Of a DNA stretch of 64,000 nt, positions 1-10,206 are shown piece by piece (the stretch's first letter is position 1; each line of letters opens with the position of its first letter). The notes under the pieces are model-generated. The model was not told the origin of the DNA, made no database searches, and was given only the letters and a program-made list of their open reading frames with translations. Origin of the DNA: Rhodobacter maris (GTDB lineage Bacteria > Pseudomonadota > Alphaproteobacteria > Rhodobacterales > Rhodobacteraceae); NCBI RefSeq assembly GCF_900217815.1, contig NZ_OBMT01000003.1, positions 1 through 64,000 on the forward strand, given 5' to 3'. Position numbers and translations under genes: made by a program.

Positions 1-54
1 CCAATGATCATTCCGGACATATCCAACCACTCCTTCTTCCCGGAGAACCGTTGA
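1..54 (+). CDS. C-terminal tail of an unidentified gene (partial)
   Basis: Frame 1 is open from the window edge to a TGA at 52-54 and encodes 17 residues ending in SFFPENR. Too little is present to assign a family. The composition is less GC-rich than the following genes, so it could be the end of an acquired gene or a transposase, but nothing in the sequence proves that. From 55 to 284 there is no convincing gene, only the inverted repeat at 155-212 and the ribosome binding site of the next gene. Confidence 0.3.
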   Translation, partial: PMIIPDISNHSFFPENR

Positions 55-154
55 AACCAGATTCGACGGTTGGGGTGGGGGTGTCCACATCATCAGATCA
101 ACGACAACGCCTGAGCGGAGCGGAACCGGGGCGTGGTTGCGCCGCCGGTGGCTC

Positions 155-212
155 GATAGATCACGTGCAGGATGCGGGCAGGGGAAGGGATCCGCCCCTG
201 CGCTGATCTATC
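155..212. repeat. nested inverted repeat upstream of cytochrome b561
   Basis: A perfect 9-base outer arm GATAGATCA (155-163) pairs with TGATCTATC (204-212). Inside it, GCAGGGG (178-184) pairs with CCCCTGC (195-201). The whole unit lies 73 bases before the cytochrome b561 start. It could be a structured 5' leader, a terminator of the upstream gene (although no T-run follows), or a palindromic protein-binding site. Confidence 0.5.
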
Positions 213-284
213 CGCTTGCGGGGCGGGGAGGGCTGTGCGAGCCTTTCTTGCCCCGCTTTGTTGCGGTTCTTTCAGGAGAAAGCC

Positions 285-776
285 ATGTCCCGTCCCCAAG
301 GATACAGCCGCGCCCAGATCGCCCTGCATTGGGCCGTCGCGGTGCTGATCATTCCGCAATTCCTGTTCAACGATGCCATCGGCGCCGCCTTCGATGCCGC
401 GCAGAAAAACGAGGCGATCGCGTTCAACGCTGCCGCTCCGCTGCATGTGCTCACCGGGCTCACGATCCTCGTTCTGGTGGTCTGGCGCATGGTGCTGCGT
501 TTCACCCGCGGTGCGCCCGCGCCGGTTGCCACCTCGAACCCGATGATGACGAAACTTGCCGCCGCCGTGCAGCACACGATGTATCTTGTGCTGTTGCTGA
601 TGGTGGTGAGCGGTGGCGTGACGAAATTCGGCGGGATCGAGCTCGCCGGGAAGGTTCATGGCGCGCTTGCGCTTCTGCTCGGCTTGCTCGTCCTCGTCCA
701 TGTCGCGGGCGCGCTGAAGCAGCAATTCGTCGAGAAGACCGGCGTGATCGGCCGGATGATGAAGGCGGCCGACTGA
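285..776 (+). CDS. cytochrome b561-family membrane haem protein
   Basis: This 163-residue protein has the size and layout of the bacterial cytochrome b561 (YodB/YceJ-type) family: four hydrophobic segments with histidines suited to axial haem b ligation (His15 in the first helix, then His in APLHVLTG, VQHTMY, GKVHGA and LVHVAG). The family carries electrons between quinol and periplasmic acceptors; the partner here is unknown. ATG at 285 was chosen because AGGAG sits about 9 bases upstream and the protein then starts like family members (RPQGYSRAQIALHW). An upstream in-frame ATG at 216 would add an unlikely Cys-rich leader. The next gene converges from the minus strand 4 bases away. Confidence 0.85.
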   Translation: MSRPQGYSRAQIALHWAVAVLIIPQFLFNDAIGAAFDAAQKNEAIAFNAAAPLHVLTGLTILVLVVWRMVLRFTRGAPAPVATSNPMMTKLAAAVQHTMYLVLLLMVVSGGVTKFGGIELAGKVHGALALLLGLLVLVHVAGALKQQFVEKTGVIGRMMKAAD

Positions 777-780
777 GCCC

Positions 781-1569
781 TCAGCGCGCCAGGAAAGCGG
801 CGATCGCCGCCTCCACCTGGCGCGGCTTCTCGGCATGGAGCCAGTGGCCCGCGCCCTCGATCCCCTGAAAATCCGCGTGCGGGAACAACGCGCGGATTTT
901 TTCATTGTATTCGTCGCGCATATATTCGGAATTGGCGCCGGAAAGGAAGAGCGCCGGGCCCTCGTAAGGCTTGGCGCCCGCTGGGAGCGCGGGCCAGTCG
1001 AGAATATCGGGCAGGTTCGCCTGAAGCGCATCGAGGTTGAATTTCCAGCGCACCGGGGCGGCGCGCAGATCGAGCGATTGCAGCAGGAATGCTCGTGTTC
1101 CCGGGTCGGTCACGGTCTCTGCAAGCCGCCTGTCGGCCTCGCCGCGCGTAGTCAGATCGTCGATTTTCAGCGCTTTCATTGCCGCGATGAGCCCCCCGTG
1201 GGCGGCGCCATGGCGATAGGGCACCGGCGCCATGTCTGCCACCACGAGCCGCTCGACGAGGCCGGGCCGGGTCAGCGCAAGCATCATCGCCGCCTTGCCC
1301 CCCATCGAATGACCCAGCAGGTCGCAGGCGCGCCCCTCGGCCTCGATCACCCCGGCGATGTCGGCGGCAAGCTCCGGATAAGTATGGCTTTCGGCCCAGA
1401 AGCTCTCGCCATGATTGCGCATATCGAGCGCCAGCACGCGCCGTGCTGCGCTCAGATGTTTGGCGATCACGCCCCAGTTCCGGCCGGAGCCGAACAGGCC
1501 GGGGGCGATCAGGAGCGGGGGCAGGGCGGTTTCGGGGCCATGGGCGATCACATGCAGCATGAGCGACAT
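781..1569 (-). CDS. alpha/beta hydrolase (YbfF/ABHD11-like esterase)
   Basis: A 262-residue alpha/beta hydrolase with the nucleophile elbow GHSMGG (Ser88), an early oxyanion-loop region (APGLFGSGRNW) and a C-terminal catalytic histidine in GAGHWLH. The pattern LDMRNHGES followed by GHSMGG and VADMAP is typical of the YbfF/ABHD11 esterase group, which hydrolyse small acyl or thioester substrates; the natural substrate cannot be read from sequence. It converges with cytochrome b561 and is divergent from the small membrane protein at 1662. A second in-frame ATG at 1560 is an alternative start. Confidence 0.85.
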   Translation of the reverse strand: MSLMLHVIAHGPETALPPLLIAPGLFGSGRNWGVIAKHLSAARRVLALDMRNHGESFWAESHTYPELAADIAGVIEAEGRACDLLGHSMGGKAAMMLALTRPGLVERLVVADMAPVPYRHGAAHGGLIAAMKALKIDDLTTRGEADRRLAETVTDPGTRAFLLQSLDLRAAPVRWKFNLDALQANLPDILDWPALPAGAKPYEGPALFLSGANSEYMRDEYNEKIRALFPHADFQGIEGAGHWLHAEKPRQVEAAIAAFLAR

Positions 1570-1661
1570 TTAGCGCGGCGCGTGGCGCCCGGCCAGAGCG
1601 GCGTTGCGCGGCGGCGGCGGCGCGGCTAGCCTGACGCAGGGGAACGGTCGGGGAGAACCGG

Positions 1662-2018
1662 ATGGAGCCGAAAGAGCTTCAGCGCATGTGCGGGCGCGTC
1701 TCGCAGCTTCTGGCCGAGCGGCTGGGCGCGCGCGGGCATTCGCTTTCGGAGCGGATCGCGAGCCGCCACCGCAGCCTGCCGCGCAAGGTGCGCCGCGCGG
1801 CGCGCCAGATCGCGGCGGCGGAAGCGATGATCGGCGCGCCGCGGCTTGCGCGCCAACTGGACCCGGTGGCGCTGCGCACGGCCTATCACATCTGCGTGAG
1901 TTATCTTGAGCCGCTCGGGGCACCGATGCGGTTTGGCCGACGCCTTCTCGACATCGCCGCCACCGTCGCCTTCGGCCTGATCGTGATGGCCGGGGTCGGT
2001 TTCGCCTTCATGCGCTGA
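1662..2018 (+). CDS. small single-pass membrane protein, function unknown
   Basis: A 118-residue protein, strongly basic over residues 1-60, with one hydrophobic segment at the very C-terminus (about residues 96-116, DIAATVAFGLIVMAGVGFAF). This resembles a tail-anchored inner-membrane protein with a cytoplasmic basic domain. No family is recognised. It has a plausible ribosome binding site (GGGGAG) and ends just before a strong hairpin terminator, which supports it as a real single-gene unit. It is divergent from the hydrolase at 781-1569. Confidence 0.65.
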   Translation: MEPKELQRMCGRVSQLLAERLGARGHSLSERIASRHRSLPRKVRRAARQIAAAEAMIGAPRLARQLDPVALRTAYHICVSYLEPLGAPMRFGRRLLDIAATVAFGLIVMAGVGFAFMR

Positions 2019-2025
2019 AGCAGAA

Positions 2026-2047
2026 AAGGCCCCCGAAAGGGGGCCTT
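2026..2047. terminator. bidirectional intrinsic terminator
   Basis: A perfect 9-base stem AAGGCCCCC/GGGGGCCTT with a GAAA tetraloop lies between the convergent small membrane gene (+) and glyA (-). It can serve both strands. Confidence 0.85.
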
Positions 2048-2068
2048 CGTCTGTGTCGGGCGGCGGTC

Positions 2069-3361
2069 TCAGAGGTTCGGATAGAGCGGGAATTTCGCGC
2101 AGAGCGCCGCCACTTCGGCGCGCACTTCGGCTTCCACCGCGTCATTGCCCTCTTCGCCATTGGCCGCGAGCCCGTCGACCACCTTGATGATCATCCGCGC
2201 GATCTGGCGGAATTCTTCTTCCTGGAAGCCGCGCGTGGTGCCCGCCGGGGTGCCAAGGCGGATGCCCGAGGTCACGGTCGGCTTTTCCGGGTCGAAGGGG
2301 ATACCGTTCTTGTTGCAGGTGATGTGGGCGCGACCGAGCGCCTTGTCGGTGGCGTTGCCCTTCACGCCTTTCGGGCGCAGGTCAACCAGCATCACATGCG
2401 TATCGGTGCCGCCGGTGACGATGTCGAGCCCACCCTTCATCAGCTCATCGGCCAGCGCCTGCGCATTGGCGATCACCTGCTTGGCATAGACCTTGAACTC
2501 GGGGCGCAAGGCCTCACCGAAGGCCACCGCCTTCGCCGCGATCACATGCATGAGCGGACCGCCCTGAATGCCCGGGAAGATCGCCGAATTGACCTTTTTC
2601 GCGATCTCTTCGCTGTTGGTCAGGATCATGCCGCCGCGCGGGCCGCGCAGCGTCTTGTGGGTCGTCGTGGTGGCCACATCGGCATGCGGGAAGGGCGAGG
2701 GATGCGCGCCACCGGCCACGAGCCCGGCAAAGTGCGCCATGTCCACCATGAGGTAAGCCCCCACGCTATCGGCAATCTCGCGGAACTTGGCAAAGTCGAT
2801 CTGGCGCGGGATCGCCGAGCCGCCGGCGATGATCATTTTCGGTTGATGCTCCTTGGCGAGGCGCGCGACCTCGTCATAGTCGATCAGGTTGTCTTGCTGG
2901 CGCACACCATATTGCACCGCGTTGAACCATTTGCCCGACTGGTTCGGTGCCGCGCCGTGGGTCAGGTGGCCGCCCGAGGCGAGGTTCATGCCGAGGATCG
3001 TGTCGCCGGGTTTCAAAAGCGCGTTGAACACGCCCTGGTTTGCCTGGCTGCCCGAGTTCGGCTGCACGTTGGCGAAAGAGCAGCCGAAAAGTTGGCACGC
3101 GCGGTCGATCGCGAGCTGCTCGGCCACGTCAACGAACTGGCAGCCGCCGTAGTAGCGCTTGCCCGGATAGCCCTCGGCATATTTGTTCGTCATCACCGAG
3201 CCTTGCGCTTCCATCACCGCCGCCGAGACGATGTTTTCGGAAGCGATCAGCTCGATCTCGTCGCGCTGGCGGCCCAGTTCGTTCCGGATCGCGCCGAACA
3301 GTTCGGGGTCACGGGTGGAAAGGCTTTCGGTAAAGAAGCCGGCGTCGCGTTGGGCGGTCAT
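2069..3361 (-). CDS. glyA: serine hydroxymethyltransferase
   Basis: A 430-residue, full-length SHMT. This PLP enzyme interconverts serine and glycine with tetrahydrofolate, feeding one-carbon metabolism. The PLP lysine is Lys236 in [14 protein letters not shown], and the family signatures [15 protein letters not shown] and HFAGLVAGG are all present. The start at 3361 gives the usual N-terminus and has a purine-rich binding site upstream. It ends at the terminator at 2026-2047 and is divergent from NAD kinase, with about 210 bases between the two starts. Confidence 0.97.
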   Translation of the reverse strand: MTAQRDAGFFTESLSTRDPELFGAIRNELGRQRDEIELIASENIVSAAVMEAQGSVMTNKYAEGYPGKRYYGGCQFVDVAEQLAIDRACQLFGCSFANVQPNSGSQANQGVFNALLKPGDTILGMNLASGGHLTHGAAPNQSGKWFNAVQYGVRQQDNLIDYDEVARLAKEHQPKMIIAGGSAIPRQIDFAKFREIADSVGAYLMVDMAHFAGLVAGGAHPSPFPHADVATTTTHKTLRGPRGGMILTNSEEIAKKVNSAIFPGIQGGPLMHVIAAKAVAFGEALRPEFKVYAKQVIANAQALADELMKGGLDIVTGGTDTHVMLVDLRPKGVKGNATDKALGRAHITCNKNGIPFDPEKPTVTSGIRLGTPAGTTRGFQEEEFRQIARMIIKVVDGLAANGEEGNDAVEAEVRAEVAALCAKFPLYPNL

Positions 3362-3575
3362 GGGCGTCTCCTGCTGGGGATGGTTGAGGCCCGTTTATCG
3401 CAGAATTTCCGGCCCCGAAAGCGCTCAAAGCGACGAACGGGCATTTTGGCGCGGCGCTTTTGTCGCGGTGCGGCGCCGGCAGGATCGGGCCGGGGATCCG
3501 GCCTTGTGTTTCCGCGCCCCGCTTGCGACACCTTGGCGGGGCGCGGTGCGAGAGGCCGCGCCAGAGGGGATGGGC

Positions 3576-4337
3576 ATGAACCGGCCAAACCACATTCATT
3601 TCGCGGCCTCCTCGGCGCCGAGCGCACAAAAGGCCCGCGCCGAACTCGCCCGGCTCTATGGACAGGCACCGGTCGAGCACGCCGATGTGATCGTGGCGCT
3701 CGGCGGAGACGGCTTCATGCTGCATTGTCTGCATGCCGATCGCGGTTTGCCGGTCTATGGCATGAACCGTGGCTCGGTCGGCTTTTTGATGAACGATTAC
3801 ATAGCCGAAGACCTGCCCGAACGGCTTGCGGCAGCGGAAGAGGCACATATAAATCCGCTCGCGATGCGGGCCGAGACGGCCGATGGCGTGTTGCACAAGG
3901 CGCTTGCGATCAACGAGGTCTCGCTTCTGCGCGCGGGTCCGCAGGCGGCGAAGCTTCGGATCTCGGTCAATGGCCGGGTGCGGATGGAAGAGCTGATCTC
4001 GGATGGTGCGATCGTCTCCACCCCGGCGGGCTCGACCGCCTACAACTATTCCGCCCAGGGGCCGATCCTGCCGATTGGCTCGGATGTGCTCGCGCTCACC
4101 GGCATCGCGCCGTTCCGGCCGCGGCGCTGGCAGGGGGCGATCCTGCCTTCCTCGGCGCTGGTGCGCTTTGACGTGCTCGAACCCGGCAAGCGCCCGGTGA
4201 TGGCCGATGCCGACAGCCGCGGCGTGAAGCCGGTGCGCTGGGTCGAGGTGCGCTCCGAGCCAAAGGTGACGCACCGGATCCTTTTCAACCCGGGCCACGG
4301 GCTTGAAGAGCGGCTGATGCGCGAGCAGTTCGCCTGA
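3576..4337 (+). CDS. nadK: NAD kinase
   Basis: A 253-residue ATP-NAD kinase that makes NADP. It carries the diagnostic GGDG (residues 43-46) and the conserved NE-S and TPAGSTAYNYSAQGPI segments. ATG at 3576 is preferred over the in-frame ATG six bases earlier because AGAGGGG lies about 6 bases upstream of 3576 but directly abuts 3570. It lies between divergent glyA and the convergent response regulator. Confidence 0.93.
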   Translation: MNRPNHIHFAASSAPSAQKARAELARLYGQAPVEHADVIVALGGDGFMLHCLHADRGLPVYGMNRGSVGFLMNDYIAEDLPERLAAAEEAHINPLAMRAETADGVLHKALAINEVSLLRAGPQAAKLRISVNGRVRMEELISDGAIVSTPAGSTAYNYSAQGPILPIGSDVLALTGIAPFRPRRWQGAILPSSALVRFDVLEPGKRPVMADADSRGVKPVRWVEVRSEPKVTHRILFNPGHGLEERLMREQFA

Positions 4338-4359
4338 GGTTTGCCGCAGTCTCTCGGTT

Positions 4360-5832
4360 CTAGTCTTTCCGCCAGCTTTCGAGCTTGCGGTAAAGCGTCG
4401 AAGGCGCCACGCCAAGATCGACCGCGGCGCGCGGCACGGCGCCGTCGTGGCGCGCGAGGGCGGCCTCGATCGCGGCGCGTTCGAGATCGGCGAGGGTGCG
4501 CCCGTCGAAGCCCGGCCCTTCCTCGCGCAGGTGCGGATCTTCGGCGTGCGGACCGGAGGGCAGGGCGAAAAGCGGCCCCTCGGGGCAGAGCGCGGCGGGC
4601 AGCATCTCCGGGGTCAGGGTTTCGCCTTCATGTGTCACCATTGCCGCGCGCAGCACATTGCCAAGCTGGCGCACATTGCCGGGCCAGTGATAGGAATGCA
4701 GGCGCGCCATCGCCTCGGGGGCGATCTGGCGGAAGCTGCGCCGCTCAAGCGCGGCAAAGCGGTGCAGAAAGCTTTCGGCGAGCACTGGAATGTCGTCCCG
4801 GCAGATGCGCAAAGGTGGCATAACGAGCGGTACCACCATGAGCCGGTAATAGAGATCCTCGCGCAGCCGACCGGTGCGCACCGCCTCCGATAGCGGAATC
4901 GATGAGGTGGCGAGGAGGCGCAGGTTGACGCGCCTTGCCGCTTCTGCGCCGAGCGGGCGCACGATCCCGCCATGCAGGAAGCGCAACAGTTTCGGTTGCA
5001 ACGCGAGCGGCAATTCACAGATTTCATCGAGCAGGAGCGTGCCGCCATCGGCCAGTTCCGCCGCGCCGAGCCGGTCGGCGATGGCTCCGGCAAAGGCGCC
5101 GCGGCGGTGCCCGTAGACTTCGGAGTCGAACTGCTCCGCCGAGATTGCGCCGCAATCGAGGGTGATGAACGGGCCTTGTGCACGGTTGGAGAGCCGGTGA
5201 ATTGCCAGAGCGGCGAGCTCCTTGCCGGTGCCGGTCTCGCCCTCGATGACGACCGGCGCCATCGAGCGTGCGGCGGCGCGAATGCGGGCATAGACCGCGC
5301 GCATCGGTTCCGAAGTGCCGAGAAAATCCCCCAGCGGTTCGTGCGCCCCGGCCGCATGCAACGGCATGGCGCGGTTGGCGGCGCGGCGGGCAGCGTCCAC
5401 GGCTTCCATCAGCCGGGTCTCGCTGACGGGTTTGACGAGATAGTCGAGCGCCCCGCGGCGGATCGCCGTCACCGTGCGGTCAGTCGAGCGTTCCGCCGCC
5501 ACGATCACCACCGAGGTTTCCGGCCGCAGCGCGAGAAGGTCGACGAGGAGATCGAGCCCGTCCCGGTCGGGCAGCATCAGATCGAGCAGCACCACCCGCA
5601 CCGGATGGCGGCAGAAAAGCTCGAGCCCTTCGCCAGCAGTTCCGGTCGAGAGCGTACGATAGCCGGCACGGCGCATGTGGGATTCGTAGATCGTGCGCAT
5701 CGAGGCGGTGTCCTCGACGATCAGGATGTCGACGGGCGCGAATGCGGTGCCGTTGTCCTCGCTCGCGGCGCTGGTTGCCAGGAGACCCGGTGTCGTGCCT
5801 TGGGGCGGCAGGGCCGTGCCGTCGTGGGTCAT
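4360..5832 (-). CDS. NtrC/LuxO-like response regulator with altered GAFTGA loop
   Basis: This 490-residue protein is organised as a receiver (phosphoacceptor Asp84 in LLDLMLPDRDG, Lys134 in YLVKP), an AAA+ domain (Walker A GETGTGKE at 198-205, Walker B GGTLLLDE near 263-270) and a C-terminal Fis-type helix-turn-helix. The layout is that of sigma-54 activators of the NtrC/LuxO type. The sigma-54 contact loop reads GAFAGA (residues 245-250) instead of GAFTGA. The conserved Thr is therefore Ala, a change known in model activators to break sigma-54 activation. It overlaps the upstream kinase gene by 4 bases (ATGA), so the two form a two-component pair. Promoter type and targets are not visible. 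Confidence 0.92.
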   Translation of the reverse strand: MTHDGTALPPQGTTPGLLATSAASEDNGTAFAPVDILIVEDTASMRTIYESHMRRAGYRTLSTGTAGEGLELFCRHPVRVVLLDLMLPDRDGLDLLVDLLALRPETSVVIVAAERSTDRTVTAIRRGALDYLVKPVSETRLMEAVDAARRAANRAMPLHAAGAHEPLGDFLGTSEPMRAVYARIRAAARSMAPVVIEGETGTGKELAALAIHRLSNRAQGPFITLDCGAISAEQFDSEVYGHRRGAFAGAIADRLGAAELADGGTLLLDEICELPLALQPKLLRFLHGGIVRPLGAEAARRVNLRLLATSSIPLSEAVRTGRLREDLYYRLMVVPLVMPPLRICRDDIPVLAESFLHRFAALERRSFRQIAPEAMARLHSYHWPGNVRQLGNVLRAAMVTHEGETLTPEMLPAALCPEGPLFALPSGPHAEDPHLREEGPGFDGRTLADLERAAIEAALARHDGAVPRAAVDLGVAPSTLYRKLESWRKD

Positions 5833-7376
5833 GTCCGGCCTCCGCCCAGTTCGTGCCGTTTCTGGCGGACATGGGCGATCAGCCGGTCGGTCTGGACGAG
5901 CACCGAGCGGCCGATCATTTGCATGGCGGCGGCATCTTGCAGCCGCGCCGCGCGGGCGAGGTCTTCGGCCAGCGCGCGCAACGGCCCGGCACCCAATGAT
6001 CCGGCGACCGAAATCAGCACATGGGCATCGGCGCAGATCGTGCCCGGATTGCCCTCCGAAAGCCCGGTCACGAGGCCGCGTTCGACCCTTCCAAGATCGT
6101 CGAGCACACGCGCAAGCAGATCTTGCGGACCCTCGGGTCCGGAGAGCGGCAAAAGTTTCTCGAATACCTGCACATCCAGAAGCGGCAGCGCTGCGGGCGG
6201 AGTGCTGGCCCCGGCGGAGGAGCGGCCGGCGAGCGCGAGGCCGATCGCCTCGGAGAGCGTGTCGATCGTGTCGATCGGCTTGGAGATCATTGCATCTGCT
6301 CCGGCGGCAAAGATCGCATCGCGATTGGCGCGCAGCACATAGGCGGTGGCCGCAACGATCGGGAGCCGCGCATGCCGACCGCCTCCGGTGCGCAGGGCAC
6401 GCATCAGCTCGAGCCCGGAGAGCCGCGGCATCTCGACGTCGATCAGCGCCAGATCGTACCGGTTTTGCTCCAGCCGTTCGAGCGCCGCGACGCCATCATC
6501 GGCCGTGTCGCATTCGGCTCCGAGCGTGGTCAGCATATGCGCCAGAAGCGCCCGGTTGAGCGCGGAATCCTCCGCCACCAACACCCGCATCCCGTGCAGA
6601 TTCGGCCGGTCCTGCGCGATTTGCAGCTCTGCAGGCAGCACCGCCGCGAGCGGGATCGACAGGCGCAGCTCGGCGCCGCCCTCGGGACGGTTGAGAACCT
6701 CCAGATCGGCCTCGAGCCGTTCAGCCATCTGTCGGGCGATCAGAAGCCCGAGCCCGTGGCCGCCCGTAGCCGGCAGCCTGCCGCCGCTGCGCAAGGCGTC
6801 GAGAAGCGCGGGGGTAAATCCCGGCCCCTCGTCGCAGACCGCAAGGCGCAGCCGCGCCGCGCCGGGGGCGTATTCCGGGGTGGCCGGCACACAGCTCACC
6901 ATCAGCCGCACCGTGCCCCGGTCGGAATGCCGGATGGCATTCGAAAGCATGTTCGAGAGCACCCGTTCGAGGGCGATCCGGTCAAGCCGGATCTGCATCG
7001 GCACATCGGGCGTCATTGCGACCTGAAAACCGAGACCCTTTTCCTGCGCCCGTGCGCGCCAGCGCAGCTCGGTATCGCAGATCAGCCGGGCCAGCGGTAC
7101 GGTCTGGCGCAATGGGCCGAGCGTCTGGTCGGTAACGATCTCGATCCCTTCCTCGATCAACCGGGCCATGTCCTCGCCCGCGGCGCGCATCCGGTCGAGC
7201 TGCAGCCGGGTCTGCGGATCGAGGTCTTGCGTGGGCAGAAGCCGCAGCCCGGCGAGAATATCGGAGACGGCGGCGCGCAGGTCATGCCCCAGAAGCATGA
7301 TCCGCCCCAGACGCGCCCTGTCTGCGGGGTCCGTGACGTCCCCGGCGATTGCGGATGGTGGAAGGTGTTTGTTCAT
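5829..7376 (-). CDS. soluble hybrid histidine kinase (HisKA-HATPase-REC-HPt-like)
   Basis: A 515-residue kinase. HisKA phospho-histidine His31 (LLGHDLRAAVSD) is followed by the HATPase N-box (NMLSNAIRHSDRG), G1 (VCDEGPGF) and G2 (GGHGLGL) boxes, a receiver domain (VLVAEDSALNR, Asp in LALIDVEMPRLSG), and a C-terminal helical segment with AHVLISVAGSLGA that looks like an HPt domain. Only 30 residues precede His31, so there is no sensor or membrane segment and the input must come from a partner. ATG at 7376 follows AAGGGGC; a longer frame to 7508 has no better start. It probably phosphorylates the overlapping regulator downstream. Confidence 0.9.
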   Translation of the reverse strand: MNKHLPPSAIAGDVTDPADRARLGRIMLLGHDLRAAVSDILAGLRLLPTQDLDPQTRLQLDRMRAAGEDMARLIEEGIEIVTDQTLGPLRQTVPLARLICDTELRWRARAQEKGLGFQVAMTPDVPMQIRLDRIALERVLSNMLSNAIRHSDRGTVRLMVSCVPATPEYAPGAARLRLAVCDEGPGFTPALLDALRSGGRLPATGGHGLGLLIARQMAERLEADLEVLNRPEGGAELRLSIPLAAVLPAELQIAQDRPNLHGMRVLVAEDSALNRALLAHMLTTLGAECDTADDGVAALERLEQNRYDLALIDVEMPRLSGLELMRALRTGGGRHARLPIVAATAYVLRANRDAIFAAGADAMISKPIDTIDTLSEAIGLALAGRSSAGASTPPAALPLLDVQVFEKLLPLSGPEGPQDLLARVLDDLGRVERGLVTGLSEGNPGTICADAHVLISVAGSLGAGPLRALAEDLARAARLQDAAAMQMIGRSVLVQTDRLIAHVRQKRHELGGGRT

Positions 7377-7463
7377 AATTGCCCCTTGCCAAAGGATTCC
7401 GGCACGGTGCGTGCAAATCAAGTGATCCGTAGCGGAAAGCTTAGAAATAAACAAAATGTCACA

Positions 7464-7520
7464 CCCGGCAGGAGACCCTGCCGGGGGCGTCAAAAGGGGC
7501 GCGTGCAAGGGCCCGCGCCC
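7464..7520 (-). terminator. tandem hairpin terminators downstream of prpE
   Basis: On the minus strand, GGGCGCG (7520-7514) pairs with CGCGCCC (7503-7497) and is followed by CTTTT, a standard intrinsic terminator for prpE. A second perfect 9-base hairpin, CCCGGCAGG/CCTGCCGGG (7464-7472/7477-7485), follows, with a T-rich tract beyond it. Confidence 0.75.
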
Positions 7521-7560
7521 GGAGGGATGCGGGCCCCGGACGGGCCCGCTCCGGTTCGGC

Positions 7561-9456
<1,896 letters not shown>

Positions 9457-9482
9457 GGTATCCTCCCTCCTCACTTGCAAGC

Positions 9483-9511
9483 TTGTTATTCAGACAGAAA
9501 GATTTGTGCAA
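9483..9511 (-). promoter_or_regulatory. candidate prpE promoter
   Basis: On the minus strand, TTGCAC (9511-9506) and TAACAA (9488-9483) are separated by 17 bases and lie about 27 bases before the prpE start. The -35 is good and the -10 weak, consistent with an activated promoter. This is a motif-based inference only. Confidence 0.35.
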
Positions 9512-9548
9512 GATTGTTACCGTCGCAGGGGCGGAGACCGGCCGAAAA

Positions 9549-9656
9549 TTTGCAGAAACCTGCCAATTCTTGGGCGCAAATTTTTGCAAAGAGTGCAAAA
9601 GTTTTCCAGTTTGGTAGTGGATATGTGGATTTTGCAAATTTTCTTCAGTTTGCAAA
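9549..9656. promoter_or_regulatory. cluster of TTTGCAAA operators upstream of prpE
   Basis: Perfect TTTGCAAA octamers lie at 9583-9590, 9631-9638 and 9649-9656. Degenerate copies lie at 9549-9556 (TTTGCAGA), 9573-9580 and 9592-9599 (ending GCAAA). The last two perfect copies are 18 bases apart. TTTGCAAA is the recognition element of RamB/PccR-type short-chain fatty acyl-CoA regulators, which control propionyl-CoA assimilation genes in Rhodobacter. The array lies in a 357-base intergenic stretch (9457-9813) that is only about one-third GC near 9601-9660 and contains no gene. No regulator gene of this family is in the window. Confidence 0.7.
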
Positions 9657-9813
9657 TCTTCGCAGCCTTCTGCGGCCGTCCCGGTGTTCTGCTGCCCGGG
9701 GCGCGGAGGGGGCGGGGCGAGTCGGGATCCTGTCCGCCCCTTGCGCCCCCCTTGCGCCTGTCTCGCGCGCGGCGCAGGATCGGCCGGATGAACGACTTCC
9801 GGAGGCTTTGCCG

Positions 9814-10206
9814 ATGACTGTGCTCGATGCGGCGCGCGCCGTGCGCGAAAACGCCTATGCCCCCTATTCCAAATTCAAGGTCGGCGCGGCGGTACGCGGG
9901 GCCTCCGGCACGATCTACTGCGGCGTGAACGTGGAAAACGTGGCCTATCCGGAAGGCACCTGCGCCGAAGCGGGGGCGCTTGCCGCGATGGTGGCGGCGG
10001 GGGAGACCCGGATTGTCGAGGTCGCGGTGATCGCCGACAGCCCCGCACCGGTGCCGCCCTGCGGTGGTTGCCGCCAGAAGCTTGCCGAATTCGGCGGCGC
10101 TGATGTGCCGGTGGTACTGGCCACCACCGCGGGGGCGGAGCGCCACACTACGGTCGGCGATCTGCTGCCCGGTCGATTCGACGCTAGCCACATGGACAAC
10201 GCTTGA
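9814..10206 (+). CDS. cdd: cytidine deaminase
   Basis: A 130-residue deaminase with the zinc/catalytic motif TCAEAGALAAM (the C-A-E core) and PPCGGCRQKLAEF (the second and third Cys ligands). It converts cytidine/deoxycytidine to uridine/deoxyuridine. ATG at 9814 follows GGAGG. It is the first gene of a pyrimidine-salvage operon and overlaps deoA by one base (TGATG). Confidence 0.95.
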   Translation: MTVLDAARAVRENAYAPYSKFKVGAAVRGASGTIYCGVNVENVAYPEGTCAEAGALAAMVAAGETRIVEVAVIADSPAPVPPCGGCRQKLAEFGGADVPVVLATTAGAERHTTVGDLLPGRFDASHMDNA

